Assembly: GCA_040222455.1 (NCBI GenBank)
Contig: JAVKDD010000020.1
Location: 248,001-312,000, forward strand
Direction: 5' to 3'
DNA from: RHLJ01 sp040222455
Lineage (GTDB): Bacteria; Bacteroidota; Rhodothermia; Balneolales; Balneolaceae
Length of the DNA stretch: 64,000 nucleotides
The translations under genes were made by a program, and so were the position numbers. The notes under the pieces are model-generated. The model saw nothing but the letters and a program-made list of their open reading frames with translations. It made no database searches and was not told the DNA's origin. Below are positions 55,301-64,000 of this stretch, one piece after another. Every line of letters begins with the position of its first letter. Within the stretch, counting starts at the first letter, position 1.

Positions 55301-55373
55301 CGCTTTTGGTAGAGATTTCTATTCCGCACCACAAGCAAGAATGTATACCTTTGGTATTGACATTGGATTTTAA
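52323..55373 (+). CDS. susC: SusC/RagA-like TonB-linked outer-membrane transporter
   Basis: 1016 residues from ATG 52323, which gives a signal peptide MRKLILIRNCVIAFIMTL ending in AFAQ (an upstream ATG at 52275 adds 16 residues that do not fit). A carboxypeptidase-D-like beta domain (TGVVIDTDSQEPIPSVTVLL) is followed by the plug (VVVGYGSQIKEKVTGNISSV, IRGV-like RVRGTSSITASAQPLYVIDG) and the 22-strand barrel, with the terminal strand ARMYTFGIDIGF. Works with the SusD-like lipoprotein 41 bp downstream. Substrate unknown; the neighbouring proteases suggest peptides. Confidence 0.95.
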   Translation: MRKLILIRNCVIAFIMTLVITGSAFAQNRVVTGVVIDTDSQEPIPSVTVLLQGTAKGVASDVDGRYELSLTQEEFNGGILLFSSVGYITKEVAINGNTTINVTLDLDVALLDDVVVVGYGSQIKEKVTGNISSVNAADFETVPVNSFEEAVQGRAAGVFINADNGKLGGGITVRVRGTSSITASAQPLYVIDGIPVTTNNLSSNGAETNPLADINPDDIESIDILKDASASAIYGARGANGVVLITTKSGVVGDTKIDVSYKVSTREPSNNKDWLNGPEYLELFDEAFANSSSDGTVNGTLFGFTRDGLYDLVIPGWDANVDSDWQSEAYQDNTSQTFDISASGGDAKTRFYVSGSVDDQEGHVIDDAFQRVSGRLNLDHNVNSKLDIGMNFSLSRTDNQRLSNDNAFSTPIQLVAQPPIQPIYNDDGTPYDNTLYFNGVLYREGNTYEATIFRTIGKAYANYDITPELTLRGDLGLDLLDQQEKAWWGSTVARNTGDATGSAFNSFDRITNLNTNIYLEYLKDFSTEHSVNVVLGSSYQNSLREFNDVTAAGFANDDLRQVSEAANVQGYNGGSTEYSFTGYFGRLNYSFQDKYLLTLSGRVDGSSRFGEDSRYGFFPAASAGWILSNEEFLTSLDVVSFLKVRASAGQTGNAAIGNFDSRALYGSGLYGGTPSLEATRSPNPDLKWETTTQYNFGLDFGLFSDRVTGEIDYYIKNTEDLLLDVNVPATSGAPGQQQTRNVGELENKGIELLLTTRNVVGDFNWSTTFNIGRNRNEITNIDGQIITSGINRAIEGEAIGVFFGYEYAGVDPANGDGLYYVNSADGIDHSTGTTNDPDLANRVVIGDPNPDFQGGITNNLNFKGFDLNFFFQFVSGNEIYNGGGIYQSCNACYFDNQTRDQLDRWQNPGDITDVPQARLFDSNGDENSTRYVSDGSYIRLKNLTFGYNLPANVLSNLSLRRARLYFSGTNLLTFTSYEGWDPEVNADYLGGNIAFGRDFYSAPQARMYTFGIDIGF

Positions 55374-55414
55374 TCACAACCCAAATCAACATTAATAAAT
55401 CAAGTTTAACTATT

Positions 55415-56785
55415 ATGAAAATGATTAATAAAACAATAACAACGACACTAGCATTTGCTGTCCTATTGTTTGCAGGTTGTGATGGATTACTAGATACAAA
55501 GCCAACCGATGCAATAGATGCAGAAACCGCAACCGCGACACCAGAAAATTTGGACGCCGTACTTTTGAGTACTTATGATTCAATATCTGATGATGATTTG
55601 TTTGGCGGTGAAATACAAATGGATGCTGACTTACTCGCAACCGATGTAAATGCACCAGAGATAACTTTTACGGGAACATTTGGTTATTTACAAGAAATCG
55701 CTTCTCAAAGCATTCGAGTTTCAAATGGACAGGCATTTGCAACTTGGGCTGAAGGATATTATGGTATAAACCAAGCAAATATTGTACTCGCAAATATTGA
55801 AACATACGATGCAGCTGATCGTGATGCGAAAGCAGCTGAAGCTCTATTTGTTAGAGGTACAATTTATTTCGAGCTTGCTAAAGCTTATGGTCTGCCTTAC
55901 AGTGCTGGTAATACCACTACTAATTTGGCAGTTCCTATTGTTCTAGAACCAGATAATTTCGAATTGGTTTCTCGAGCAACCGTTGAAGCGGTATACGATC
56001 AAGCGGAAGCAGATTTAATTGCTGCAAGAGATGGTCTTTCTACTTCAAATGGTGTTTTAGCAACTTCTCATGTTGCTAATGCAATGCTTTCAAGACTATA
56101 CCTTCAAAAAGGTGAGTTCCAGGCTGCTGCAACTGCTGCTAATGCAGTTATTCAGTCTGGCGATTTCACGCTAACGGCGGATTTTGCAGATGCATTTAAT
56201 AACGCTACGAATAGTTCAGAAGACATATTTGCTCTTCAGGTTTCAGAAACCGATGGTGCACAGTCACTAAATACTTTCTATGGATCTAGTGGAGCTGGTG
56301 GTCGTGGCGATATCAGCATCAATGCTGCTCATACAAATCTTTATGAAATCGGAGATGCTCGCGGAGCTTTCTTCTATAATGATACAGATGGAGACCCGTC
56401 TACACCATTGAGGACTACTAAGTGGCAAAATCAATATGGTAACATCCCTGTTGTGAGACTAGCTGAAATGTACTTAACACGTGCTGAAGCTAATTTCAAA
56501 TCTGGAGTAGCTCAAGTTGGACCGAACACACCGTTAGCTGATGTAAACGTAGTTCGTGATAGAGCAAATCTTCTTCCACTCTTAACAGTTGACGAAGCTG
56601 CAATTCTACTTGAAAGAAAGTTAGAGTTAGCATTTGAAGGTCAGTTATTGCATGATTTGAAGAGAACTCAAAGATCAATTGGAACCTTTGCCTATAATTC
56701 GGGAGAACTTATTTTCCCGATCCCGCAGGCTGAGCGAGATGTGAATCCAAATTTAGAGCAAAACAGCGCTTATACAGCAAACTAG
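55415..56785 (+). CDS. susD: SusD/RagB-like nutrient-binding outer-membrane lipoprotein
   Basis: 456 residues. Lipobox LLFAGCDGLLDTKPTDAI, typical of SusD. Tetratricopeptide-like helices follow (AKAAEALFVRGTIYFELAKA, ANAMLSRLYLQKGEFQAAA), then the family C-terminal region PVVRLAEMYLTRAEANF and LLERKLELAFEGQLLHDLKR. It covers the SusC barrel from outside and captures the substrate. A strong terminator follows, so susC-susD form a two-gene unit. Confidence 0.95.
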   Translation: MKMINKTITTTLAFAVLLFAGCDGLLDTKPTDAIDAETATATPENLDAVLLSTYDSISDDDLFGGEIQMDADLLATDVNAPEITFTGTFGYLQEIASQSIRVSNGQAFATWAEGYYGINQANIVLANIETYDAADRDAKAAEALFVRGTIYFELAKAYGLPYSAGNTTTNLAVPIVLEPDNFELVSRATVEAVYDQAEADLIAARDGLSTSNGVLATSHVANAMLSRLYLQKGEFQAAATAANAVIQSGDFTLTADFADAFNNATNSSEDIFALQVSETDGAQSLNTFYGSSGAGGRGDISINAAHTNLYEIGDARGAFFYNDTDGDPSTPLRTTKWQNQYGNIPVVRLAEMYLTRAEANFKSGVAQVGPNTPLADVNVVRDRANLLPLLTVDEAAILLERKLELAFEGQLLHDLKRTQRSIGTFAYNSGELIFPIPQAERDVNPNLEQNSAYTAN

Positions 56786-56805
56786 TATTTGTTCTTAAAA
56801 AATTT

Positions 56806-56840
56806 AAAAGCCCCTGCTCGATAGAGTAGGGGCTTTTTTA
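56806..56840 (+). terminator. Terminator after susD
   Basis: AAAAGCCCCTGCTC and GAGTAGGGGCTTTT form a strong stem with a short loop, followed by TTTTTTATT. Confidence 0.88.
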
Positions 56841-56943
56841 TTACTTTTTACAGCCGAAATTAATTTTCCGCTTGATTGACAAATTATGTTATCGGACCTT
56901 ATAAGTCTGAAATATATTTAACAAAAACTAACATATAAACAGT

Positions 56944-59433
56944 ATGAAGTACGGAGTTATCAACCAAGGGCGTATACTTGCCTTTATTGTATGCGGATTC
57001 TTGGTTTTATCTGGTTGTAAAACAACAGAACCAGCCACATCATCATCACAATCTTCAAGATCTGCCAGACCAGGGCAAACTAGTGGAGAGATGAAAAAGT
57101 ATAGTGAAGTAATAACGAAAGATGCAGTTTCGGACGAAGGTCTATTCAACGTGCATAAAGTAGAAGACAAGTACTATTTCGAAATCCCGGCAAGTATGCT
57201 TGACAGAGAAATGCTATTAGTTACTCGTGTAGCTGGTTCTACTCAAAATCTAAGTTTTGGTGGAGCAGGTCAAAAAGCCCGAGGACAACAAGTAGTACGA
57301 TGGCAGCGAAAAGATAACTCTATAATGCTAAGGCACGTATCTTTTTCAAGTGTAGCTAATGAAGACGATCCTGTTTACAACTCAGTTCGAAATAATAATT
57401 TTGAGCCTGTAATTTATACCTTCGAGATTGAAGCAGATAAAACCGATAGCACCGGTTTAGTGTTTGATGCAACTAAATTATATACCACAGATGTTGCATT
57501 ATTAAGCGGATTAAGCGACGGACAAAGAAGAAATTTCCAAGTTCGCAGACTGGATGGCAGTAGAAGTTTTGTAGAAAGAATGTCTAGTTATCCAAGAAAT
57601 TTGGAAGTGCGCCACGTACTCACTTATGACGCTGGTTCTCCACCAGATGATGGCGTTACCGGTACGATCTCACTTGAAGTGAATCAGTCTATGATTTTAC
57701 TTCCTGATGAACCTGCTGTACCTAGAAATTGGGATCAAAGAGTCGGGTTTTTCTCAATTAGTCAATACGATTATAGCTCAGATGAACATAGAGCTGCAAC
57801 CAACAGATTTATAACTAGATACAAACTTGTTCCTAAAGATAAAGAAGCATATTTAAGAGGAGAACTTGTAGAGCCAGAAGAGCCAATTATATACTATCTA
57901 GATCCTGCTACTCCTGAAAAATGGAGAAGTTATTTAATAGCAGGTATTGAAGATTGGCAAGTTGCTTTTGAAGCAGCAGGTTTCAAGAATGCTATTATTG
58001 GTAAAGAAGCACCAACACCCGAAGAAGATCCAGAATTTTCTCCCGAAGATGTTCGCTACTCTGTTATGCGATATATCACAAATCCTATTCAAAATGCCCA
58101 AGGACCACACGTTCATGACCCAAGAACAGGTCAAATCTTAGAAAGTGATATCCTATGGTATCATAATATTCAAAACTTGCTTAGAAACTGGTATTTCATC
58201 CAAACAGCTGCTTCTAATCCATTAGCAAGAAATGTAAAAATGTCGGACGAAATTATGGGCGATATGCTTCGTTTTGTAATGGCACACGAAGTTGGCCATA
58301 CCTTAGGATACCCACATAATATGGGTTCTAGCGTTGGATATACTGTTGAGCAACTAAGAGATCCTGAGTTTACATCTGCAAATGGTACTGCACCATCAAT
58401 CATGGATTATGCACGATTCAATTATATCGCTCAGCCTGGAGATGGAGTCACTCAATACTATCCACAAATTGGTGAATATGATAAGTGGGTCACAAAATGG
58501 GGCTATTCTTGGCTTCCAGATGTTGAGAAACCAAGTGATGAAGATGAAACCTTAAATGACTGGATTGTAGCTAACGGAGACGATCCACTTTACTGGTTTG
58601 GATATGCAAATGGAATTGATCCACGATCACAAACAGAAGCGATTGGTGATGATGCCATGCGTGCTAGTGAGCTTGGTTTAGCAAATCTTCAGGTAATCAC
58701 TGATAACTTAATTGATTGGGTTGAAGCTCCCGGAGAAGATTTTTCTGATTTATCTGAACTTTACAGCAATGTAATTGGGCAGTGGAGAAGATATATGGGA
58801 CATGTTACTACTTATGTTGGTGGTGTGTATCAAACGTATAAAACCTATGATCAGGGTGGAGAAGTTTATGAAGTCGTTTCCAAGTCTGATCAACGAAGAG
58901 CATTGGCATTTTTGAACAAGCATGCTTTTTCAACGCCAACTTGGGCATTCAACAAAGATATCCTGGACAGAATTAATTCGTCTACAGCAGTAGAAACATT
59001 TAGAGGAGCACAAGCAGGTGTTCTAAATAATGTGATGAGTCCCGATAGAATTGCTCGATTAGTTGATAATGAAACTCGTGCTGACGGAGAAACCTATACT
59101 GCTTTTGAAATGATGGATGAGCTTCGTGGTGGAGTTTGGAGTGAGTTAAGAGCAAACCAAAATATTGGAGTTCATAGAAGACATCTACAAAGAGCTTATA
59201 TCGAAAGAGCAGAATATTTGATGACGGAAGAACCTCCTCGAGGCGGATTCTTTGGTTCTAATTATGATGTTAGCCAGTCTGATATTCGTCCTATAGTTCG
59301 CAATGAATTAACAATCCTCAAAAGAGATATCAATAATCGATTGAACGCCGGTAATGTAAACCGCGCTACCAGAGTTCATCTTGAAGATGCAAGTGCAAGA
59401 ATTGATGATATACTTGAAAGAGACAACGATTAA
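56944..59433 (+). CDS. Zinc-dependent metalloprotease lipoprotein (DUF5117/DUF4953 type, metzincin-like)
   Basis: 829 residues. Lipobox LVLSGCKTTEP. The N-terminal domain of about 300 residues precedes the catalytic region: HEVGHTLGYPH (His448, Glu449, His452, His458) and a Met-turn SIMDY (Met487), together the metzincin pattern. The C-terminal part is helical. Likely a cell-surface or periplasmic protease that supplies peptides to the adjacent SusCD pair. It lies 158 bp downstream of susD behind a terminator, so it has its own promoter. Confidence 0.9.
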   Translation: MKYGVINQGRILAFIVCGFLVLSGCKTTEPATSSSQSSRSARPGQTSGEMKKYSEVITKDAVSDEGLFNVHKVEDKYYFEIPASMLDREMLLVTRVAGSTQNLSFGGAGQKARGQQVVRWQRKDNSIMLRHVSFSSVANEDDPVYNSVRNNNFEPVIYTFEIEADKTDSTGLVFDATKLYTTDVALLSGLSDGQRRNFQVRRLDGSRSFVERMSSYPRNLEVRHVLTYDAGSPPDDGVTGTISLEVNQSMILLPDEPAVPRNWDQRVGFFSISQYDYSSDEHRAATNRFITRYKLVPKDKEAYLRGELVEPEEPIIYYLDPATPEKWRSYLIAGIEDWQVAFEAAGFKNAIIGKEAPTPEEDPEFSPEDVRYSVMRYITNPIQNAQGPHVHDPRTGQILESDILWYHNIQNLLRNWYFIQTAASNPLARNVKMSDEIMGDMLRFVMAHEVGHTLGYPHNMGSSVGYTVEQLRDPEFTSANGTAPSIMDYARFNYIAQPGDGVTQYYPQIGEYDKWVTKWGYSWLPDVEKPSDEDETLNDWIVANGDDPLYWFGYANGIDPRSQTEAIGDDAMRASELGLANLQVITDNLIDWVEAPGEDFSDLSELYSNVIGQWRRYMGHVTTYVGGVYQTYKTYDQGGEVYEVVSKSDQRRALAFLNKHAFSTPTWAFNKDILDRINSSTAVETFRGAQAGVLNNVMSPDRIARLVDNETRADGETYTAFEMMDELRGGVWSELRANQNIGVHRRHLQRAYIERAEYLMTEEPPRGGFFGSNYDVSQSDIRPIVRNELTILKRDINNRLNAGNVNRATRVHLEDASARIDDILERDND

Positions 59434-59449
59434 GATAGTCTAGTTTTTT

Positions 59450-59484
59450 AAAGGGTGATGTTTAACTATATCACCCTTTTTTAT
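59450..59484 (+). terminator. Terminator after the metalloprotease gene
   Basis: AAAGGGTGAT pairs with ATCACCCTTT, followed by TTTTATTTTATT. It lies between two tandem genes, implying separate transcripts for the BNR protein. Confidence 0.85.
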
Positions 59485-59507
59485 TTTATTAATAAGTTGG
59501 AGGAAAT

Positions 59508-62500
59508 ATGAGAAAGGGATTTTTATTATTGTTGAGTTTGGTAATGATTACACCACTTACCGCACAGCAATTAGATATGGATTTATTGAAAGGTATTGAG
59601 CCCCGTAATATTGGTCCTGCAGGTATGAGTGGACGAATTACAGCTGTTGATGTAGTAGAAATGAATCCAGACATTATGTATGTGGGATCTGCATCAGGTG
59701 GAGTTTGGAAATCTGAAAGTGGTGGAGTTGCATGGGATCCAATTTTTGATGAATACGGTGCAGCTTCAATTGGGGCAATAGATATTTACCAGAAAAGTCC
59801 AAGTATTATATGGGTTGGAACCGGAGAGGGAAATCCAAGAAATAGCCAAAGTGCTGGAGCTGGAATTTATAAAAGTTTGGATGGTGGTCGTTCTTTTAAG
59901 CTGATGGGACTTGAAGGAACTCGAAATATCCATAGAGTGATCATTCACCCTGACGATCCAAATACAGTATATGTTGGAGCACAAGGCAACGCCTGGGCTG
60001 ACACAGAAGATCGCGGAGTATATAAAACCACCGACGGAGGAAAGACCTGGGAAAAGATTCTCTATAAAAATAGTAGAACTGGAATTGCTGATTTAGTTAT
60101 GGATCCAATCAACCCAAACAAAATGTTTGCTGCGATGTGGGAGTTTCGAAGATGGCCATGGTTCTTTGAGTCAGGGGGCGAAGGTTCTGGATTATTTATG
60201 ACGGTAGACGGTGGAGAAAACTGGAAAGAGATAACTTCTGAAGATGGACTCCCGAAAGGAGAATTAGGTAAAATTGGGATAGCCATTGCACCCAATAAAA
60301 CGAATGTGGTTTATGCTCATATTGAATCCAGTGAAAATGGTATTTATAGAAGTGATGATGGCGGTTATACCTGGGAACTTCGCCAAACGGTAGAAAAAGA
60401 CCCAGAAGTAGGAGATAGACCTTTTTATTATGCTGAAATATATGTTGATCCATTTAACGAAAACCGAGTGTACAGCATTTATACTTATATCTCTATAAGC
60501 GAAGATGGAGGAAAGTCATTTGAAAGTCTCTATCCGTTTTATAACTGGGTTCACCCCGATCATCATGCATTTTGGTTAAGTAAAACCAGTCCTGGATTTA
60601 TGATCGACGGAAACGATGGAGGATTAAACATCACTTACGACGGAGGTGAAACTTGGCGATTCATCGAAAACATTCCTGTAGGCCAATACTACCACGTTAA
60701 TGTAGATATGGAAATCCCTTACAATGTGTATGGTGGAATGCAGGATAATGGTTCTTGGCAAGGTCCAGCGTATGTTTGGAGACAAGGCGGTATCAGAAAT
60801 TCTTACTGGGATGAACTCTATTTTGGTGATGGTTTTGATGTGATGATGGACCCAAGCAATTCAAGGTATCTTTACGCGATGTCACAGCAAGGGAATATTG
60901 GACGAGTAGACCGAGAAACAGGAAGCTCGAGATATGTTAGGCCAACCCATCCTGATGGTGAAACACTTCGTTTCAATTGGAATGCTCCAGTTAATTTCGA
61001 TCCATTTGATGAGGAGACGATCTACTTTGGAAGTCAGTTTGTTCATAAATCAACCGACCGTGGTGAGACATGGGAAATTATTTCTACTGATTTAACAACC
61101 AACGATACGACTAAACAAAAGCAACATGAAAGCGGTGGAATTACCATGGACGCTACGGGCGCTGAAAATCACACCACCTTACTCGCCATCGAACCAAGTG
61201 CGTTAGAAAAAGGAGTTATTTGGGCTGGTAGCGATGATGGATTAATTCATGTTACAAGAAACGGTGGGCAGGATTGGGAGAACGTCTCTAAATTCCCAAA
61301 AGAAGTAAAAGCAGGTAGTTGGATTGCTCAAATAAAAGCGTCAACATTTAATGCTGCGGAAGCATTTGCTGTAGTTAACGATTATAGACGAGGAAGCTGG
61401 ACTCCGTATATTTTACATACTACAAACTTTGGAAAAACATGGACAAATATTGTTCAGAATAAAGGATTGGAAGGATATACTCTTTCTTTCGTTCAGGATT
61501 TAGTTGAACCAAACTTAATGTTTGTTGGTACAGAGCTCGGACTTTATGTTACTATTGATGGTGGAAATACTTGGACTAAATGGACCAATGAATATCCAAC
61601 AGTATCAACTTATGATATGGTGATTCACCCACGCGAACATGATTTAGTAATTGGTACCTTTGGACGCTCTTTCTGGGTAATGGATGATATTCGTCCACTT
61701 CGAGAATTAGCAAAAAATGGAGCTGATGAATTGAGCAAAACAATCAAAGCCTTTCCTTCACCGGATGCATATTTAGCAGAATGGAGACAAGCAATGGGGA
61801 GTCGTTTTGCAGCAGATGGAATGTTCTTTGGAGATAACAGACCCAGTGGAGCTATGCTCAGTTATTCTGTAGACATGCCCGAATCTGAAGAAGGTGAAGA
61901 GAAGAAAAAAGAAGAAAAAGTAAAAATCGAAATTTTCGATGCTTCAGGTGAAAAAATAAGAACGTTAGAAACTACTCCAGATCAAAACGGAATTAATCGA
62001 ACACGCTGGGGATTGGAAAGAAAAGGAGTTTCTTTTCCTAGTAAAAATGCTCCCAGACCAAATGCCTCTGAACCTGGAGGAGCCGACGTACTGCCAGGAA
62101 CCTATAAAGTTAAATTTACTTATAGAGATGCGTCGGATTCAATCATGGTAAAGGTTCACACTGATCCAAGAATTGAAATGCCACTAAGTGCCTTAAAAGC
62201 AACTTCTGAGTTTGTGGATGCTTCCAATGAGGTTGTAACTAATCTAAGTAAAGCTGTTTCCAAACTTCGAGAAGCGAAAAGCATTGTTGATATCAACGAA
62301 CAACTTTTAAAATCTGACTCACGATCTAAAGAGGAAATTCAAGAAACAATGGATATCCATAACGAAACTAAAAAGAATATTGATCAACTCTTTGATCATA
62401 TATTTGGAGAAGAAGACGATCGGCAAGGCATTACAAGTAATCCAACAGTTACAGTAATGAACCGATTATTTGGATATCGTAGATATCTGGGAGGAGACTT

Positions 62501-62669
62501 CGACGGTCCCGGAGCTACCGAAGAAAATCTACTTCGATTAGCACGTAAAGCAGTAGATGAAGCAGTTTCAGAAATTGAAGACTTCGTAGCTACTGATTGG
62601 GTTGCATATCAAGTAGCCATTGAGGCTGCGGAGCTAAGTCCATTCAAAGCACTGGGTGACGATAACTAA
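59508..62669 (+). CDS. Large secreted Asp-box (BNR/sortilin-like) repeat protein
   Basis: 1053 residues. Signal peptide MRKGFLLLLSLVMITPLTAQ. About ten Asp-box motifs (S/T-x-D-x-G-x-T/S-W/F) are spread along the first 650 residues, for example TTDGGKTWEKI, SDDGGYTWELR, SEDGGKSFESL, TYDGGETWRFI and TIDGGNTWTKW, forming one or two ten-bladed propellers as in VPS10/sortilin and oligoxyloglucan hydrolase folds. A beta-sandwich and a helical C-terminus follow. Often found beside DUF5117 proteases in this group; role unknown, possibly peptide or glycan binding. Not a predicted glycosidase: no catalytic motif was identified. Confidence 0.85.
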   Translation: MRKGFLLLLSLVMITPLTAQQLDMDLLKGIEPRNIGPAGMSGRITAVDVVEMNPDIMYVGSASGGVWKSESGGVAWDPIFDEYGAASIGAIDIYQKSPSIIWVGTGEGNPRNSQSAGAGIYKSLDGGRSFKLMGLEGTRNIHRVIIHPDDPNTVYVGAQGNAWADTEDRGVYKTTDGGKTWEKILYKNSRTGIADLVMDPINPNKMFAAMWEFRRWPWFFESGGEGSGLFMTVDGGENWKEITSEDGLPKGELGKIGIAIAPNKTNVVYAHIESSENGIYRSDDGGYTWELRQTVEKDPEVGDRPFYYAEIYVDPFNENRVYSIYTYISISEDGGKSFESLYPFYNWVHPDHHAFWLSKTSPGFMIDGNDGGLNITYDGGETWRFIENIPVGQYYHVNVDMEIPYNVYGGMQDNGSWQGPAYVWRQGGIRNSYWDELYFGDGFDVMMDPSNSRYLYAMSQQGNIGRVDRETGSSRYVRPTHPDGETLRFNWNAPVNFDPFDEETIYFGSQFVHKSTDRGETWEIISTDLTTNDTTKQKQHESGGITMDATGAENHTTLLAIEPSALEKGVIWAGSDDGLIHVTRNGGQDWENVSKFPKEVKAGSWIAQIKASTFNAAEAFAVVNDYRRGSWTPYILHTTNFGKTWTNIVQNKGLEGYTLSFVQDLVEPNLMFVGTELGLYVTIDGGNTWTKWTNEYPTVSTYDMVIHPREHDLVIGTFGRSFWVMDDIRPLRELAKNGADELSKTIKAFPSPDAYLAEWRQAMGSRFAADGMFFGDNRPSGAMLSYSVDMPESEEGEEKKKEEKVKIEIFDASGEKIRTLETTPDQNGINRTRWGLERKGVSFPSKNAPRPNASEPGGADVLPGTYKVKFTYRDASDSIMVKVHTDPRIEMPLSALKATSEFVDASNEVVTNLSKAVSKLREAKSIVDINEQLLKSDSRSKEEIQETMDIHNETKKNIDQLFDHIFGEEDDRQGITSNPTVTVMNRLFGYRRYLGGDFDGPGATEENLLRLARKAVDEAVSEIEDFVATDWVAYQVAIEAAELSPFKALGDDN

Positions 62670-62974
62670 TAAGTTTGATGATTAAATCAAAAGCCTGTTT
62701 CAAATTTTGAGACAGGCTTTTTTGTTATGCACTCATTTTTGTAAAAGGAGGAGCTCCTAGAAGAATTTAACTATAGTACTGAAACCGCTTCGTTCCTCGC
62801 GGATGGATAGTCTATGTAAGGAGCTATTCAAAAAGGACTCGAATCGGGAAGTATTCGACGAAGTAATCTCTATGCTCTTGCCTACAACCTTGAGTTCAAC
62901 CCTTATTTTGGATATGGAACTAGCTTTGTTTTTTTATGATTTTGTGGCATACTTACAGCAACTAATAATTTAAT
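62670..62974. other. Intergenic region with terminator and repeat relic
   Basis: A strong terminator (AAAAGCCTGTTTCAAA with TTTGAGACAGGCTTTT) spans 62689-62724 and serves the BNR gene. The rest contains ACCGCTTCGTTCCTCGCGG (62786-62804) and TTCGACGAAGTAATCTC (62854-62870), degenerate parts of the same dispersed repeat type noted near 13740. No ORF of note. Confidence 0.65.
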
Positions 62975-63820
62975 ATGGAACCATTTATAGAGTTTTTCGA
63001 AAATATTCCCACAGCATTTCGTGCAGGGATGCTCATTGGTGGAATTTTTCTTTTCTGGATTATAGAAGGCGTTTTTCCCCTCTTTGAATTTGGATACAAA
63101 AAAATACGCCACGCAGGAATTAACCTGTTTTTGAATGGGCTGTTTTTGGTAATTGGATTAGGGTTTGCAGGTTTATTGGTGTGGTCTTCAGATTTGGTAA
63201 CCAATAAAGGATTTGGTGTTTTACAATGGATTGAAATGCCCCTTTGGGTTCAGGCAATAGTTGGCGTGTTATTACTTGATTTTTTTGGAGCTTATTTGAT
63301 TCACTGGATTGAACATAAAGTGAAATTCATGTGGAGATTTCATCTGGTACACCATTCAGATACTACCGTTGATGTAACCACAGGATTACGTCATCATCCG
63401 GGAGAGGCAGTATTTCGTATGGTGTTTACAATTATCGGGGTGATATTGGTTGGGGCACCGATTTGGATCATTTTTTTATATCAAAGCATTTCAGCACTCT
63501 TTGCACATCTGACACACGCCAATATTAATATGCCTAGAAAAATTGATCGCGCTTTGTCGTTGGTGTTTATTACTCCTTTGATGCATAAAGTTCATCATCA
63601 CTATACTCAGCCATTAACCGATACGAATTACGGTAATATATTTTCAGTTTGGGATCGGATGTTTGGAACATTTGCTCAGGTAGATGAAATGACTGAATTG
63701 AAATACGGTATCGATACGCATATGGATCCTAAAGAAAATGATAATCTTGGAAATCTGTTAAAAATTCCATTTCAGAAATACCGCCCACCAAAAGGATCTA
63801 AGTTTGGTGATGATGAGTAG
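62975..63820 (+). CDS. Sterol desaturase/fatty acid hydroxylase superfamily membrane protein
   Basis: 281 residues with four or five membrane helices. The di-iron histidine boxes are present: HWIEHKVKFMWRFHLVHHSD, RHHPGEAVFRM and HKVHHHYTQPLTDTNYGN. Members hydroxylate or desaturate lipids, carotenoids or sterols using oxygen. Own start region; ends 16 bp before the convergent LytTR gene. The substrate cannot be told. Confidence 0.93.
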   Translation: MEPFIEFFENIPTAFRAGMLIGGIFLFWIIEGVFPLFEFGYKKIRHAGINLFLNGLFLVIGLGFAGLLVWSSDLVTNKGFGVLQWIEMPLWVQAIVGVLLLDFFGAYLIHWIEHKVKFMWRFHLVHHSDTTVDVTTGLRHHPGEAVFRMVFTIIGVILVGAPIWIIFLYQSISALFAHLTHANINMPRKIDRALSLVFITPLMHKVHHHYTQPLTDTNYGNIFSVWDRMFGTFAQVDEMTELKYGIDTHMDPKENDNLGNLLKIPFQKYRPPKGSKFGDDE

Positions 63821-63835
63821 CAAAGAAATTGGATA

Positions 63836-64000
63836 TCAACTGCCAATCCATTTTTTAAAATTAGCAGAACGATTGATACTAACAACGGAATCCAATTCAC
63901 CAGAAACAACAGGTTCTAAATGTAATTTGATGCGACTTCTAGACCACGCTTCCATTCTTTTAATAGCATTCATATTAACCAAGTATTTTCTGTTGATTCG
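63836..64000 (-). CDS. LytTR-family response regulator, 3' end only
   Basis: On the minus strand 54 codons are open to the window edge and end at a TGA at 63836-63838. They show the C-terminal LytTR DNA-binding pattern: INRKYLVNMNAIKRME, then SRSRIKLHLE and VVSINRSANFKKWIGS. The receiver domain lies outside the window. A plus-strand frame over the same bases has no comparable pattern. Confidence 0.8.
   Translation of the reverse strand, partial: RINRKYLVNMNAIKRMEAWSRSRIKLHLEPVVSGELDSVVSINRSANFKKWIGS

Noticed and set aside
1..64000. CRISPR array, rRNA genes, transposase insertion sequences
   Set aside because: No regularly spaced repeats, no rRNA-like stretch and no DDE transposase frame were seen on either strand.
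63804..64000. Plus-strand frame open to the window edge
   Set aside because: The minus strand of the same bases gives a clear LytTR C-terminus with its stop; the plus frame has no family pattern.

Overview
The window is AT-rich chromosomal DNA from a member of the Bacteroidota/Balneolota/Rhodothermota group. Evidence for this: a GldC gliding-motility homologue, a SusC/SusD outer-membrane uptake pair, a secreted cytochrome-like protein ending in a type IX secretion sorting tail with the YPNPFNPST signature common in Balneolota and Rhodothermota, split proton-translocating transhydrogenase genes, and many SPII lipoproteins. The genus cannot be fixed from sequence alone; a marine Balneola/Gracilimonas-like organism is my best inference.

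Left part (1-32.6 kb): a truncated S9 peptidase, a broken tyrosine integrase with an orphan membrane protein up to a tRNA-Arg, then ordinary core and metabolic genes. These are ahcY, a TlpA-like thioredoxin lipoprotein, lhgO, a tandem universal stress protein, recN, an S23-type four-helix-bundle gene between inverted AT-rich repeats, rluD, a small oxidoreductase operon, gldC, a DcuC/YfcC-type transporter, a Memo-family protein, an atypical nth, a hybrid histidine kinase, an ankyrin protein beside katG, an FKBP lipoprotein, the pnt operon, and trxB with a duplicated 3' tail.

Middle (33.34-43.92 kb): a 10.6-kb genomic island inserted in comM (yifB) at the codon just before the Walker A motif. 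Its left end carries a large serine recombinase next to attL. Cargo: an unknown overlapping gene pair, a restriction endonuclease with a C5-cytosine methyltransferase, a strong hairpin, a DUF3800 protein, a second small serine recombinase, a membrane-anchored nucleotidyltransferase with a small partner, a frameshifted lipoprotein, and a 451-residue protein next to attR. That last protein shows the ordered A, B and C motifs of the family A DNA polymerase/T7 RNA polymerase palm. Joining the two comM pieces restores a continuous 513-residue reading frame, so the boundaries are well supported. The content suggests a defence island with its own divergent polymerase.

Right part (44.8-64 kb): priA (TTG start, half-degenerate zinc site), a GCS2-CBS fusion followed directly by an aspartoacylase-family gene, scpB and an RluB-like pseudouridine synthase in one tight run. 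Next come a SusC/SusD pair, a metzincin-type zinc metalloprotease lipoprotein, a large secreted Asp-box (BNR) repeat protein, a sterol-desaturase-family membrane protein and the 3' end of a LytTR response regulator on the minus strand.

Limits: all functional calls come from reading motifs by eye; no database search was possible.
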